A stretch of DNA of 64,000 nucleotides, taken from Pseudomonas sp. CFBP13508. Its GTDB lineage: Bacteria > Pseudomonadota > Gammaproteobacteria > Pseudomonadales > Pseudomonadaceae. The stretch spans positions 1 through 64,000 of the forward strand of contig NZ_QFZZ01000006.1 in assembly GCF_005233515.1 (NCBI RefSeq). Reading direction: 5' to 3'. Position numbers and translations under genes: made by a program. The notes under the pieces are model-generated. The model had not been told where the DNA came from, searched no databases, and saw nothing but the letters and a program-made list of their open reading frames with translations. Below are positions 36,336-45,539 of this stretch, one piece after another. Every line of letters starts with the position of its first letter. Positions within the stretch are counted from its first letter, which is position 1.

Positions 36336-37307
36336 TCAATGCGCGGCTTGCAGCTCGAAGAATGCCCGGGCATCGGCCAGATAGCCCGCTCTTCTTGCTG
36401 GATCAAGCCATTGCGCATAAAGCTCATTGAAATGTTCGCGCGGCAGGCTGCGCAGCAGCTGATTGATCTCGCCGATGGCTTGGCGCCCTTGTTCGGTGCC
36501 GGAGCAGGCAATGTAGCCCGAGAGATATTTCTCGCTGCCCCGGATCGGATAAAACTGCAGTTCTTCTTCGTCAATCTGTGCGTGCCGGGCCTGATAGCGG
36601 ATTTCCGGCCAATAGCCGAGCACCACTTGCAGCCGTCCCAGACGCTGCATCGACAACAGATTGCTCAGCGCATCGTTGCCGTAGTGCGGCGTGAGTGAGC
36701 CTTTGGGTGCCTGTTGCAGGATGTTATCGATGAACTCGCCATAACTGCGCTCGGCAACTACGCCGAGCTGCTTTGCGCCATCCCCCAGCAGCGCCGCCAG
36801 ATCAACTTCGCCCGCGACCAGATAAGGGTCGAGCACGCCGCGATCCTGCTGGCGCACCACCAGCCCATTGCTCACGGCGCGAATCGCCGGGATCGAATAG
36901 GTCACCGACTGTGCGCGCGCCTTGCTCCAGAGCAGCGCGGGGTCGCAAGCCAGCGGGTTTTCCTCGAGCATCTGCCAGCCGCGAGCGCGGTTGACGCGCA
37001 TCAGCGTGTGCTCGTACTGCGGCATGCCGGCGATCAACTGCGGCATCAGTTGATCGATGACACCCTGGCCTTTCTTCGGTCCTTCAAGAATCGTCATGGG
37101 CGGCAAGTCGCGCAGCAGCCAGATCAGCGTCGGTTTCGCATGGGCTATCAACGGCAGGCCAAGCACCATCAGACCGAACAACGTCCAAAGTAGAGGGGCG
37201 CGGTTGCTGCCCGATGTCTGCTGACGCTTCAGCTTAAATGGCTCCGTCTTTACGCAGCCGAGCGATTTGCTCCACGTCGTAACCCAGACCGCCAAGCACC
37301 AGCGCAT
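36336..37307 (-). CDS. Periplasmic solute-binding-like protein (TIGR02285-type)
   Basis: Reads WLLRDLPPMTILEGPKKGQG, an SBP_bac_3-like first strand, with later LGVVAERSYGEFIDNIL, NDALSNLLSMQRLGRLQVVLG and PREHFNELYAQWLDPARRAG, as in the TIGR02285 group. A hydrophobic export segment (LLWTLFGLMVLGLPLIAHA) precedes the mature part. The start is uncertain. ATG 37307 gives 323 residues with a long n-region and a 74-nt overlap with the CoA-transferase gene. A CTG near 37240, with GGAG 9 nt upstream, would give a more normal signal peptide. Ligand unknown. Confidence 0.72.
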   Translation of the reverse strand: MRWCLAVWVTTWSKSLGCVKTEPFKLKRQQTSGSNRAPLLWTLFGLMVLGLPLIAHAKPTLIWLLRDLPPMTILEGPKKGQGVIDQLMPQLIAGMPQYEHTLMRVNRARGWQMLEENPLACDPALLWSKARAQSVTYSIPAIRAVSNGLVVRQQDRGVLDPYLVAGEVDLAALLGDGAKQLGVVAERSYGEFIDNILQQAPKGSLTPHYGNDALSNLLSMQRLGRLQVVLGYWPEIRYQARHAQIDEEELQFYPIRGSEKYLSGYIACSGTEQGRQAIGEINQLLRSLPREHFNELYAQWLDPARRAGYLADARAFFELQAAH

Positions 37308-38433
37308 TGTGTTCGCCAAGCTGCGGTCCGACCCACTCGGACGAACCTGGAGTTTCGGAAAGTTTCGGGACGATGCCGGGCATCTTGAAGTCCTTGCCAT
37401 CCGGCAGCTTGGCGTGAAGGAACATCTCCCGCGCCAGATACTGCGGATCGTTGAACATGTCCTCGGCGCTGAAGATCCGGCTCACCGGTACTTCGGCCTG
37501 ATTGAGCAGGTCGAGCACAGTTTGCAGCGGCAACGAATTGACCCAGCGATCAATCACGCCATACAACTCGTCCCGGCGACTGTCGCGCCCGTCGTTACTG
37601 GCCAGCAGTGGGTCGTTGGCAAGATCTTCGCGGCCAATCACGAGCATGAAGCGTTTGAAGATCGCATCACCATTGGCGCCGATCTGCACATGCTTGCCGT
37701 CGGCGCTGGTGTGGATCGAAGAGGGCGTGATGCCCGGCATGATGTTGCCGCTGCGCTCACGAATGAAACCGAACACGTCGAACTCCGGCACCATGCTTTC
37801 CATCATCGCGAAAATCGCTTCATACAGGGCGACGTCGACCATTTGGCCGAGTCCGCTATTGACCTCGCGATGACGCAGCGCCATCAACGCACCGATCACG
37901 CCCCACAGCGCGGCAATCGAATCACCGATGGAAATCCCGGTACGCACCGGCGGCCGGTCTTCGAAGCCGGTGATGTACCGCAGACCGCCCATGGATTCGC
38001 CGACCGCACCGAAACCTGGCTGGTCTTTCATCGGCCCGGTCTGACCGAAACCGGACAGGCGCACCATCACCAGTTTCGGATTCAGTGCATGCAACGTTTC
38101 CCAGCTCAGACCGAGTTTTTCCAGCACTCCGGGGCGGAAGTTTTCAATGAGGATGTCGGCTTCACCGAGCAATTGTTTCAGGATCGCCAAACCGTCGGGG
38201 TGTTTCAGATTGAGGGTCAGCGACTTCTTGTTGCGCGCCTGGACGAACCACCACAACGAGGTGCCTTCGTACAACTTGCGCCACTTGCGCAGGGGATCGC
38301 CGCCGTCCGGCGACTCGATCTTGATCACTTCAGCGCCAAACTCGCCACAAATGCGCGAGGCGAACGGCCCGGCGATCAGCGTACCCAATTCAATGACTTT
38401 CAGACCCGAGAGCGGTTTGCTGGTGAACGGCAT
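37234..38433 (-). CDS. CaiB/BaiF family CoA-transferase
   Basis: 399 residues, the usual size of family III CoA-transferases. The N-terminus LSGLKVIELGTLIAGPFASR, the ADILIENFRPGVLEKLGLSW stretch, RLSGFGQTGPMKD and the Asp in QMVDVALYEAIFAMM (catalytic Asp region) are hallmarks. The acyl substrate cannot be inferred. It overlaps the following minus-strand gene, suggesting an operon. Confidence 0.93.
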   Translation of the reverse strand: MPFTSKPLSGLKVIELGTLIAGPFASRICGEFGAEVIKIESPDGGDPLRKWRKLYEGTSLWWFVQARNKKSLTLNLKHPDGLAILKQLLGEADILIENFRPGVLEKLGLSWETLHALNPKLVMVRLSGFGQTGPMKDQPGFGAVGESMGGLRYITGFEDRPPVRTGISIGDSIAALWGVIGALMALRHREVNSGLGQMVDVALYEAIFAMMESMVPEFDVFGFIRERSGNIMPGITPSSIHTSADGKHVQIGANGDAIFKRFMLVIGREDLANDPLLASNDGRDSRRDELYGVIDRWVNSLPLQTVLDLLNQAEVPVSRIFSAEDMFNDPQYLAREMFLHAKLPDGKDFKMPGIVPKLSETPGSSEWVGPQLGEHNALVLGGLGYDVEQIARLRKDGAI

Positions 38434-38579
38434 GCGAAATCCTGTGGGACAAGGCTGAGCGGATACAGGGTTTTAACATAGCCGGCTGTCAGACGCCGCA
38501 GCTTGATCGCCATCAATTCGATGATTGCCGGTGGCATCGGTTAGACTTGCCGACTTTCCTCGTATCAAGAAGCCCGTTC

Positions 38580-39122
38580 ATGGCCCAGCCGTCCACTACC
38601 TACAAATTCGAACTGAACCTCACCGACCTCGACCGCAGCGTGTACGAGAGCGTCAAGCAGACCATTGCCCGTCATCCTTCGGAGACCGAAGAGCGCATGA
38701 CCGTGCGGCTGCTGGCCTACGCGCTCTGGTACAACGAGCAGCTGTCGTTCGGCCGTGGTCTGTCAGACGTGGATGAACCGGCCTTGTGGGAAAAGAGCCT
38801 GGACGACCGTGTCCTGCACTGGATCGAAGTCGGCCAGCCGGATGCCGATCGCCTGACCTGGTGCTCGCGTCGCACCGAACGCACCAGCCTGCTGGCCTAC
38901 GGCAGCCTGCGAGTCTGGGAAACCAAGGTGATCCCGGCGATCAAGAACCTGAAAAACGTCAACATCGCAGCCGTTCCGCAGGAAGTGCTGGAAACCCTGG
39001 CCAAGGACATGCCGCGCGTCATCAAGTGGGACGTGATGATCAGCGAAGGCACGATCTTCGTCACCGATGATCGCGGTCAGCACGAAGTCCAGTTGCAATG
39101 GCTGCAAGGTGAGCGCGGCTGA
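38580..39122 (+). CDS. YaeQ family protein
   Basis: 180 residues: TYKFELNLTDLDRSVYESVK, RMTVRLLAYALWYNEQLSFG, DVDEPALWEKSLDDRVLHWI and the C-terminal VQLQWLQGERG are characteristic of YaeQ. The fold is PD-(D/E)XK nuclease-like, but activity is not established. ATG 38580 follows a TATCAAGAAG leader and matches the family N-terminus. recJ starts 54 nt downstream. Confidence 0.94.
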   Translation: MAQPSTTYKFELNLTDLDRSVYESVKQTIARHPSETEERMTVRLLAYALWYNEQLSFGRGLSDVDEPALWEKSLDDRVLHWIEVGQPDADRLTWCSRRTERTSLLAYGSLRVWETKVIPAIKNLKNVNIAAVPQEVLETLAKDMPRVIKWDVMISEGTIFVTDDRGQHEVQLQWLQGERG

Positions 39123-39176
39123 GGTCGCATCACCGCTGATATTTACCACGAATCAAAGAGAAGCCTCCGTCGCCCC

Positions 39177-40886
39177 ATGCGTATCGAACCTCGTCAACTG
39201 CCTGCCACGCTGCCTTTCCTCGGTGATCTGCCGCCACTGCTGACCCGCCTGTATGCGGCGCGGGGCGTGCAATCTGAAGCGGAACTGGACAAAAGTCTGG
39301 CGCGCCTGATCCCGTTTCAGCAGCTCAAAGGCATTGAAGCGGCGGTCGATCTGCTGGTGACGGCTCTGGAGCAGCGTCAGCGCATTCTCATTGTTGGCGA
39401 CTTCGATGCGGACGGCGCCACCGCCAGCACGGTCGGTGTGCTCGGCCTGCGCCTGCTGGGCGCGGCGCATGTCGATTATCTGGTGCCGAACCGTTTCGAA
39501 TACGGCTATGGCCTGACGCCGGAAATCGTCGAAGTCGCGCTGACCCGCGAACCGCAACTATTGATCACCGTCGACAATGGTATTTCCAGTGTCGAAGGCG
39601 TCGCGGCGGCCAAGCGTGCCGGACTGAAAGTGTTGATCACCGACCACCACTTGCCCGGCGATGAACTGCCGCAGGCCGATGCGCTGGTCAATCCGAACCA
39701 GCCGGGCTGCGAATTTCCAAGCAAGGCGCTGGCCGGTGTCGGGGTGATTTTTTATGTCCTGATGGCATTGCGCGCACGCCTGCGCAGCCTCGGCTGGTAC
39801 GAGAGCAAACCGCAACCGAACATCGGCGAACTGCTCGATCTGGTGGCGCTGGGCAGCGTCGCCGACGTGGTGCCGCTGGATGCCAACAACCGCATCCTTG
39901 TGCATCAAGGGCTGGAGCGGATTCGTTCCGGCCGGGCGCGGCCGGGGATCAAGGCGATTCTCGAAGTTGCCAAGCGAGAGGCTGGGCGGATCACTTCCAC
40001 CGACCTGGGTTTTATTGTCGGCCCTCGCCTGAACGCCGCCGGGCGTCTGGACGACATGAGCCTGGGCATCGAATGCCTGCTCACCGCCGACGCCAATCTG
40101 GCGCGGGAAATGGCTGCGCAACTGGACGGCATGAACCAGGATCGCAAATCCATCGAGCAGGGCATGCAGCGTGAAGCGCTGGCGCAGCTCAAGGATCTGC
40201 CGGTCGAGTCGATGCCGTTCGGTCTGTGCCTGTTCGATCCGGAGTGGCATCAGGGCGTGATCGGCATCCTCGCCTCGCGGATGAAAGAGCGCTATTTCCG
40301 CCCGACCATTGCTTTCGCCGATGCCGGTGATGGTCTGCTCAAGGGCTCCGGTCGCTCGGTTCAAGGCTTCCATATTCGCGATGCGCTGAGCGTGGTCGCG
40401 GCGCAACATCCCAACTTGATCGCCAAGTACGGTGGCCACGCAATGGCCGCCGGTCTGACCTTGCCGCAGGAGAATTTTCCGCTGTTCGCCGAGGCATTCG
40501 ACGCTGAGGTGCGCAGGCAACTTCGCGAGGAAGACCTCACCGGGCGCATGCTGTCGGATGGCACGCTGGCCGTCGAAGAATTCCACCTCGAACTGGCCCG
40601 TGCCTTGCGCCATGCCGGGCCGTGGGGGCAACACTTTCCGGAGCCGCTGTTTCATGGCGTATTTCAGTTGGTCGAGCAGCGTGTGGTTGGCGAACGACAT
40701 TTGAAAGTGGTGCTGAAAAGCGAATGTGGCTCGGTGAAGCTCGATGGCATCGCGTTTGGTATTGATCGCGATGTATGGCCGAACCCGACGATTCAATGGG
40801 TTGAACTGGCTTACAAGCTCGACGTCAACGAGTTTCGTGGCAACGAGACGGTGCAACTGATGATTGCTCATATCGAACCGCGTTAA
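39177..40886 (+). CDS. recJ: Single-stranded-DNA-specific exonuclease RecJ
   Basis: 569 residues. DHH phosphoesterase motifs are DFDADGATAS (Asp75, 77, 79), DNGISSVEG and TDHHLPGDELP (156-158), with the DHHA1 domain around GYGGHAMAAG-like residues (here YGGHAMAAGLTLPQ). A C-terminal OB-like domain follows. It degrades ssDNA 5' to 3' in repair and recombination. Confidence 0.97.
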   Translation: MRIEPRQLPATLPFLGDLPPLLTRLYAARGVQSEAELDKSLARLIPFQQLKGIEAAVDLLVTALEQRQRILIVGDFDADGATASTVGVLGLRLLGAAHVDYLVPNRFEYGYGLTPEIVEVALTREPQLLITVDNGISSVEGVAAAKRAGLKVLITDHHLPGDELPQADALVNPNQPGCEFPSKALAGVGVIFYVLMALRARLRSLGWYESKPQPNIGELLDLVALGSVADVVPLDANNRILVHQGLERIRSGRARPGIKAILEVAKREAGRITSTDLGFIVGPRLNAAGRLDDMSLGIECLLTADANLAREMAAQLDGMNQDRKSIEQGMQREALAQLKDLPVESMPFGLCLFDPEWHQGVIGILASRMKERYFRPTIAFADAGDGLLKGSGRSVQGFHIRDALSVVAAQHPNLIAKYGGHAMAAGLTLPQENFPLFAEAFDAEVRRQLREEDLTGRMLSDGTLAVEEFHLELARALRHAGPWGQHFPEPLFHGVFQLVEQRVVGERHLKVVLKSECGSVKLDGIAFGIDRDVWPNPTIQWVELAYKLDVNEFRGNETVQLMIAHIEPR

Positions 40887-40890
40887 GCCA

Positions 40891-40953
40891 TTCGCGAGCA
40901 GGCTCGCTCCCACAGGTACGGTGCAGTCTTGTGGGAGCGAGCCTGCTCGCGAA
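40891..40953. repeat. REP inverted pair, family B
   Basis: Exact 23-bp arms at 40891-40913 and 40931-40953, 5 nt after the recJ stop codon. The remainder of the 266-bp gap to the next gene shows no coding potential. Confidence 0.92.
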
Positions 40954-41152
40954 AGCGTCCTCTCATACATTGAATTACTCTGAACCCTCCGTCATCTCCG
41001 GTTGTCGACTAGGCTCTAAGCACTGCTTGATTGGCCTTGTGACGTCTTGTCGAATTTTTGCCCGCGGGGGCGGGTGCTGCACCCTTTTTCTGTCACTCGT
41101 CGACTTTTCAAACAGAACCCTGGAGCCTGCCCACTGATTCGAGAGGTGCCCC

Positions 41153-42259
41153 ATGAGTCTGCTGCTTGAACCCTTTACCCTGCGCCAACTGACCCTGCCC
41201 AACCGCATCGCCGTGTCGCCGATGTGCCAGTACTCCAGCGTCGATGGCCTGGCCAACGACTGGCACCTGGTGCACCTGGGCAGCCGCGCGGTGGGCGGTG
41301 CCGGTCTGGTCTTCACCGAAGCCACGGCGGTGACCGCCGACGGGCGCATCACCGCCGAAGACCTTGGCCTGTGGAACGACGAACAGATCGCACCGCTGCA
41401 ACGCATCACTCGCTTCATCACCGCCCAGGGTGCGGTCGCTGGTATTCAACTGGCCCACGCCGGGCGCAAGGCCAGCACTCACCGGCCGTGGATCGGCAAG
41501 CATGGCAGCGTCAAACCCGAGGATGGCGGCTGGATCCCGGTCGGGCCATCGCCGATTGCTTTCGATCCGCAGCACACGCAACCGAAGCAGCTGGATGAGG
41601 GGCAGATCGCCGAAGTGATCCAGGCCTTTGTCGACGCGGCCAAGCGCGCGCTGACGGCGGGGTTCAGCGTGGTCGAGGTGCATGCCGCGCATGGGTATCT
41701 GCTGCATCAGTTTCTTTCGCCGCTGAGCAACCAGCGTCGCGATCAGTACGGTGGTTCATTCGAGAATCGCATCCGCCTGGTGCTGCAAGTCACCGAAGCG
41801 GTGAGGGCGGTTTGGCCGGAGGAATTGCCGGTGTTTGTCCGCGTCTCGGCGACCGATTGGGTCGAAGACGGCTGGAATCCGGACGAAACCGTGGAACTGG
41901 CGCGTCGCCTTCACACGCTGGGCGCCGATCTCATTGACGTTTCTTCAGGAGGGACAGCTGCAAACGCGGAAATTCCGGTCGGACCCGGATATCAGACGCG
42001 CTTTGCCGAGCGGGTACGCAAAGAGTCAGGCATCGCGACGGGCACTGTCGGCATGATTACCGAGCCTGCACAGGCCGAGCACATCCTGCGCACCTGTCAG
42101 GCCGATATCATCTTCCTCGCCCGAGAGCTGCTGCGTGATCCGTACTGGCCGCTGCATGCCGACGATGATCTGGGCGGGCGCAAGGCGGTGTGGCCGGCGC
42201 AGTATCAGCGCGCGACCCATCGGGATCAGCCGATTCATGAGTCGGATTTGCGTGATTAA
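41153..42259 (+). CDS. xenA: NADH:flavin oxidoreductase, XenA/YqjM class of old yellow enzymes
   Basis: 368 residues. FMN-binding TIM barrel: LPNRIAVSPMCQYSS (Cys of the YqjM class), IQLAHAGRKAST, VEVHAAHGYLLHQFLSPLSN, RRDQYGGSFENR (proton-donor/arginine region) and DIIFLARELLRDPYWPLHA. Such enzymes reduce activated C=C bonds and nitro-xenobiotics with NAD(P)H. The name is given at class level. Preceded by GAGAGGTG and followed by a terminator. Confidence 0.9.
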   Translation: MSLLLEPFTLRQLTLPNRIAVSPMCQYSSVDGLANDWHLVHLGSRAVGGAGLVFTEATAVTADGRITAEDLGLWNDEQIAPLQRITRFITAQGAVAGIQLAHAGRKASTHRPWIGKHGSVKPEDGGWIPVGPSPIAFDPQHTQPKQLDEGQIAEVIQAFVDAAKRALTAGFSVVEVHAAHGYLLHQFLSPLSNQRRDQYGGSFENRIRLVLQVTEAVRAVWPEELPVFVRVSATDWVEDGWNPDETVELARRLHTLGADLIDVSSGGTAANAEIPVGPGYQTRFAERVRKESGIATGTVGMITEPAQAEHILRTCQADIIFLARELLRDPYWPLHADDDLGGRKAVWPAQYQRATHRDQPIHESDLRD

Positions 42260-42275
42260 TTGAAGGCTGAAGAAC

Positions 42276-42308
42276 AAAAGCCCCGAGCCGGTGATGGTCG
42301 GGGCTTTT
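42276..42308 (+). terminator. Rho-independent terminator after the old yellow enzyme gene
   Basis: AAAAGCCCCGA (42276-42286) pairs with TCGGGGCTTTT (42298-42308). Confidence 0.92.
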
Positions 42309-42344
42309 CTATTCGCAGAAGTTTGCGTTGTCCAGGCGGGCCTC

Positions 42345-42409
42345 TTCGCGAGCAGGCTCGCTCCCACAATAGGAATGCGGACCCCTGTGGGAGCGAGCCT
42401 GCTCGCGAA
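42345..42409. repeat. REP inverted pair, family B
   Basis: Arms at 42345-42367 and 42387-42409 lie between convergent xenA-like and opgD genes. Confidence 0.92.
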
Positions 42410-42436
42410 TGACGCCAGAACAGCCGCCTTAGAACC

Positions 42437-44065
42437 TCAAGGGTATTTACGCTTGTCCGGCGCCGGCGGGAAATACTGGTACAGCCAGGTCTCGCTCAAC
42501 GTGCGGTCATTGGTGCGAATGAACAGGCGCAGTTCCACTGGCTCGACACTGTCATTGGTCGGATACCAATCGAACAGAATCCGGTAACCCTTGATGTCAT
42601 CCAGCACCAGCACGCTGAAGTCCTGCACCTTGCCGTTGGAACAGGTAATCACTGGCTCGATCCCGGTGCCCTGTGGCAGGCGCTCGAGGCCGCCACCGGT
42701 GAAGTCCACGGCAAACCGGCGCGCCCAGACTGGTGGGTAGTGCTCACCCGGCGCCCAGCCCTCGGTGAAGCCACCCATGCCCGAACGCGTTGCGTGCACC
42801 CGTGCCAGTGGCGTACTGACCGGTGGCAGGGCGCTCCAGTACAGCTTGTAACCGTAATTCAGCGAATCCCCGGCAGCCACGGGTTTCTTCGGCGTCCAGA
42901 AGGCGACGATGTTATCCAGCGTCTCGCCGGTCGTAGGAATTTCCAGCAGATCGATAGAGCCTTCGCCCCACGCGGTTGTCGGTTCTACCCACAGGCTCGG
43001 GCGCTTGCTGTACCAGTCGACAGTGTCCTGATAGTTGGCGAATTCGTGGTCGGTCTGCACCAGGCCGAAACCCTTCGGGTCCTTGTCGGCAAATGCGTTG
43101 AATTGCAGCGTAGCCGGGTTGTTCAACGGACGGCAGATCCACTCGCCATTGCCACGCCACATTGCCAGGCGATCGGAGTCGTGGATTTGCGGGTGAATGG
43201 TGTCGCACATGCGCCGTTCGTGGGTGCCGCAGCTGAACATGCTGGTCATCGGCGCCACGCCCAACTGTTCGATAGTGGTGCGTGCGTTGATGTGCGCGTC
43301 GATTTCCATGACCACGCGCTCGGCCTGGCAATCGATGTCGAAGCGATAGGCGCCAGTGGCGCTCGGCGAGTCGAGCAGGGCGTAGACCACAAAACGCGTT
43401 GCGTTCTTGTCAGGCGTCTCGAACCAGAACTTGGTGAAGTCGGGAAACTCTTCGCGCTTCTTCGCGTAGGTATCAATGGCCAGGCCGCGTGCGGAGAGGC
43501 CATATTGGCCAGTGGCATCGACGGCGCGGAAATAGCTGGCGCCGAGAAACGACACTACGTCATGGCGATCCAGCTCCGGCGCCTTGAACAACTTGAAGCC
43601 GGCAAAACCCAGGTCGCCCTTGAGCTGCTGGGTGTCGACCGAAGTGTTCTCGTAGTTGAATAGCGCCGGGCGGAAGTGCACTTCGCGCGCCATGCGTGTT
43701 TTCGGATCAACGCTGTACATGCGCACCGGCTGACGGAAACCCATGCCGACGTGGAAGAACTGCACGTCCAGCTGACCTTTGTTTTCCTTCCACAGGGAAT
43801 GCTCGCCGTCGTAGCGGATCGCGTTGAAATTCTGCGGAGTCATGGTCGCCAGGGTTGGCGGCAACACCTGTTTCGTATCCTGATAGGCATTGCCGGCGAG
43901 CTGCTTGGCCTGACGCTTCAACGCTTCGAAATCGAAGGCCTGGGCCTCGCCATCGGCGGCGCCGCCATTGGCCGCCCAAGCGCGAGTGGCCAACAGGCCC
44001 GACGCGGAAAGACCGGTATAGGCCGCAATGGCCATGGACGCTTTGAGCAAATTCCTGCGGTGCAT
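42437..44065 (-). CDS. opgD: Glucan biosynthesis protein D (osmoregulated periplasmic glucans)
   Basis: 542 residues. The N-terminus MHRRNLLKASMAIAAYTG is a probable Tat signal, ending at AWAANG. The mature part carries the MdoG/OpgG domain (FDFEALKRQAKQLAG, IRYDGEHSLWKENKGQLDVQ, SYFRAVDATGQYGLSARGLA, LWVEPTTAWGEGSIDLLEIP). It shapes the backbone of periplasmic glucans. ATG 44065 places the twin-arginine motif at the N-terminus; the longer reading to 44107 does not. Confidence 0.96.
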   Translation of the reverse strand: MHRRNLLKASMAIAAYTGLSASGLLATRAWAANGGAADGEAQAFDFEALKRQAKQLAGNAYQDTKQVLPPTLATMTPQNFNAIRYDGEHSLWKENKGQLDVQFFHVGMGFRQPVRMYSVDPKTRMAREVHFRPALFNYENTSVDTQQLKGDLGFAGFKLFKAPELDRHDVVSFLGASYFRAVDATGQYGLSARGLAIDTYAKKREEFPDFTKFWFETPDKNATRFVVYALLDSPSATGAYRFDIDCQAERVVMEIDAHINARTTIEQLGVAPMTSMFSCGTHERRMCDTIHPQIHDSDRLAMWRGNGEWICRPLNNPATLQFNAFADKDPKGFGLVQTDHEFANYQDTVDWYSKRPSLWVEPTTAWGEGSIDLLEIPTTGETLDNIVAFWTPKKPVAAGDSLNYGYKLYWSALPPVSTPLARVHATRSGMGGFTEGWAPGEHYPPVWARRFAVDFTGGGLERLPQGTGIEPVITCSNGKVQDFSVLVLDDIKGYRILFDWYPTNDSVEPVELRLFIRTNDRTLSETWLYQYFPPAPDKRKYP

Positions 44066-44468
44066 AAATACAACCTGTCGTGTGCAATCCCGCGCCGTTC
44101 CTGGCACGTATCGGATCGGAAATTACGGTTCGGTCATGCCTTCGGCCAAACGCAACGGACTATAAACAGATGCCCGCTAGCTTAATCGGTTCGATTGTCG
44201 GGCAAAAAGGCTTGTTTGCGTTGCGCCATCTGGCAATGAAACAAGACATGTCTGTAATTTTTCTGACAGGGCTATCTGATTTAGAGGGCATATCTGCTTT
44301 TTTCGATTAATTACTCTAAAAACCACTTTTCAACGCCGATTTAATTCCTATTCTATGAGCAAGACCGGATACAAGCCTTCGTGCCGGCGGGGCACACGAC
44401 GCTGCTCGAAGAGGCAGGGCGATGTGAGGTTCAGCAGTTTCTTGACTCAATAGAGAAGGACATCGTCC
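44066..44468. other. Intergenic region between opgD and a small ORF
   Basis: A 403-bp divergent gap. The part from about 44160 to 44360 is visibly AT-rich (TTTTTCGATTAATTACTC, AATTCCTATTCTATGAGC) and probably holds the promoters of both genes. No hairpin, repeat or gene was seen. Confidence 0.5.
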
Positions 44469-44654
44469 ATGGCGAAAATACAGGGCATCACCGAAATGTT
44501 GGGCATCTTCCCTTGCTTGGGCGGCGGGCGCAGAAGACGCCGTCTCAATTCCGAGGAATTGAAGCTGGTGGAACGTTATCGAGAGCTATCGGAAAGCGAC
44601 CGGATCGCCATGCGCTATCTGGTGGATGCGATGCGGAGTGTTTCGCGGTTTTAA
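44469..44654 (+). CDS. Small Arg-rich protein of unknown function
   Basis: 61 residues. Hydrophobic start (MAKIQGITEMLGIFPCLGGG), then GRRRRRLNSEELKLVERYRE and a second helix ESDRIAMRYLVDAMRSV. A good ribosome binding site (AAGGA, 8 nt upstream) and Pseudomonas-like codon use support it as real. The basic cluster followed by an amphipathic helix could bind nucleic acid or membrane; I do not recognise a family. Confidence 0.6.
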   Translation: MAKIQGITEMLGIFPCLGGGRRRRRLNSEELKLVERYRELSESDRIAMRYLVDAMRSVSRF

Positions 44655-44716
44655 CACTGAAGCAGGCACCCTGAAAGCGATTTGGCTTACACGGTGGACA
44701 GATAAATCAACCTTAC

Positions 44717-44754
44717 CTGTGGCGAGGGAGTTTGCTCCCTTGCCACAGTTTTTT
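44717..44754 (+). terminator. Family C hairpin with T-tract
   Basis: CTGTGGCGAGGGAG (44717-44730) pairs with CTCCCTTGCCACAG (44735-44748) and is followed by TTTTTT. A single member of the 29723 repeat family, functioning as a terminator for the small Arg-rich gene. The rest of the 303-bp gap to 44957 has no gene. Confidence 0.8.
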
Positions 44755-44957
44755 AGCAGCAACTGGATGATGTTGTAGGAGATGAGAGTTTTTCAGGAAG
44801 GTCGTATCTGTAGGAAATGCCTGTTTTTGTGCAGGCATCAGCGTGACCACCCCTAGCCGGTGTTTTTTCCGTTATTTGTTTGATCTTACGCGTCGCTGCA
44901 GATGCCCGGCCCTTGGTTTCAGGGCTAAAGAGATTGTTACGAATAACGGAGAATTCA

Positions 44958-45539
44958 ATGAAGGTGTCTCTCAAGCAGATCAATGGCCCTTGGGATCAGG
45001 GCTGGGTGCTGGACAAACACATGGTAAGTAGTACCTTTCTCGGCAACGATGATCGCGGACACGCATGTTTCGATAATCAGCGTACCGAGATCGGTGAGGC
45101 GACCTACCGGCTCAAGTACCAGAAGGATTGGAACCAGGTCGGCCCACTTGCTCAAGCGGTAGCGACAAACGTGTTCCCAAAACTGGATCAGGTAGGTTTC
45201 GTAGTGCCTATGCCAGCTTCGAATATTCGTCAGCGCCAACCGGTAACCGAGGTCGCATTGGCGTTGGGACGAATCATCGGGCGACCGGTTTTCTCGGATT
45301 TGCTCCGAAAGGCGGCTACGGGGAAATCGTTGAAGGATCTGCATTCCAAAGCAGACAAGGTTGCAGCGATTGGAAACAGTTTTAGCGTCAATGACGAAAT
45401 CACTACTGACGGGCGCTGGAATGTTTTGGTGGTAGATGATTTGTTTGATAGCGGCGCGTCGATGGACGCGGCCTGCGCCGTTTTACGTAAATATCCAAAG
45501 GTCGGAAAGATTTACGTAGCGGCACTTACCTGGAAATGA
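44958..45539 (+). CDS. ComF-like phosphoribosyltransferase domain protein
   Basis: 193 residues. EIGEATYRLKYQKDWNQVGP resembles the ComF N-terminal part. VGFVVPMPASNIRQRQPVTE and the PRPP-binding loop VLVVDDLFDSGASMDAACAV show a type I phosphoribosyltransferase fold. No zinc ribbon precedes it, unlike classical ComF. ATG 44958 has GGAG 6 nt upstream; earlier in-frame starts were rejected. Its stop codon overlaps the start of the next gene (ATGA), so the two make one translation unit. Substrate unknown. Confidence 0.8.
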   Translation: MKVSLKQINGPWDQGWVLDKHMVSSTFLGNDDRGHACFDNQRTEIGEATYRLKYQKDWNQVGPLAQAVATNVFPKLDQVGFVVPMPASNIRQRQPVTEVALALGRIIGRPVFSDLLRKAATGKSLKDLHSKADKVAAIGNSFSVNDEITTDGRWNVLVVDDLFDSGASMDAACAVLRKYPKVGKIYVAALTWK

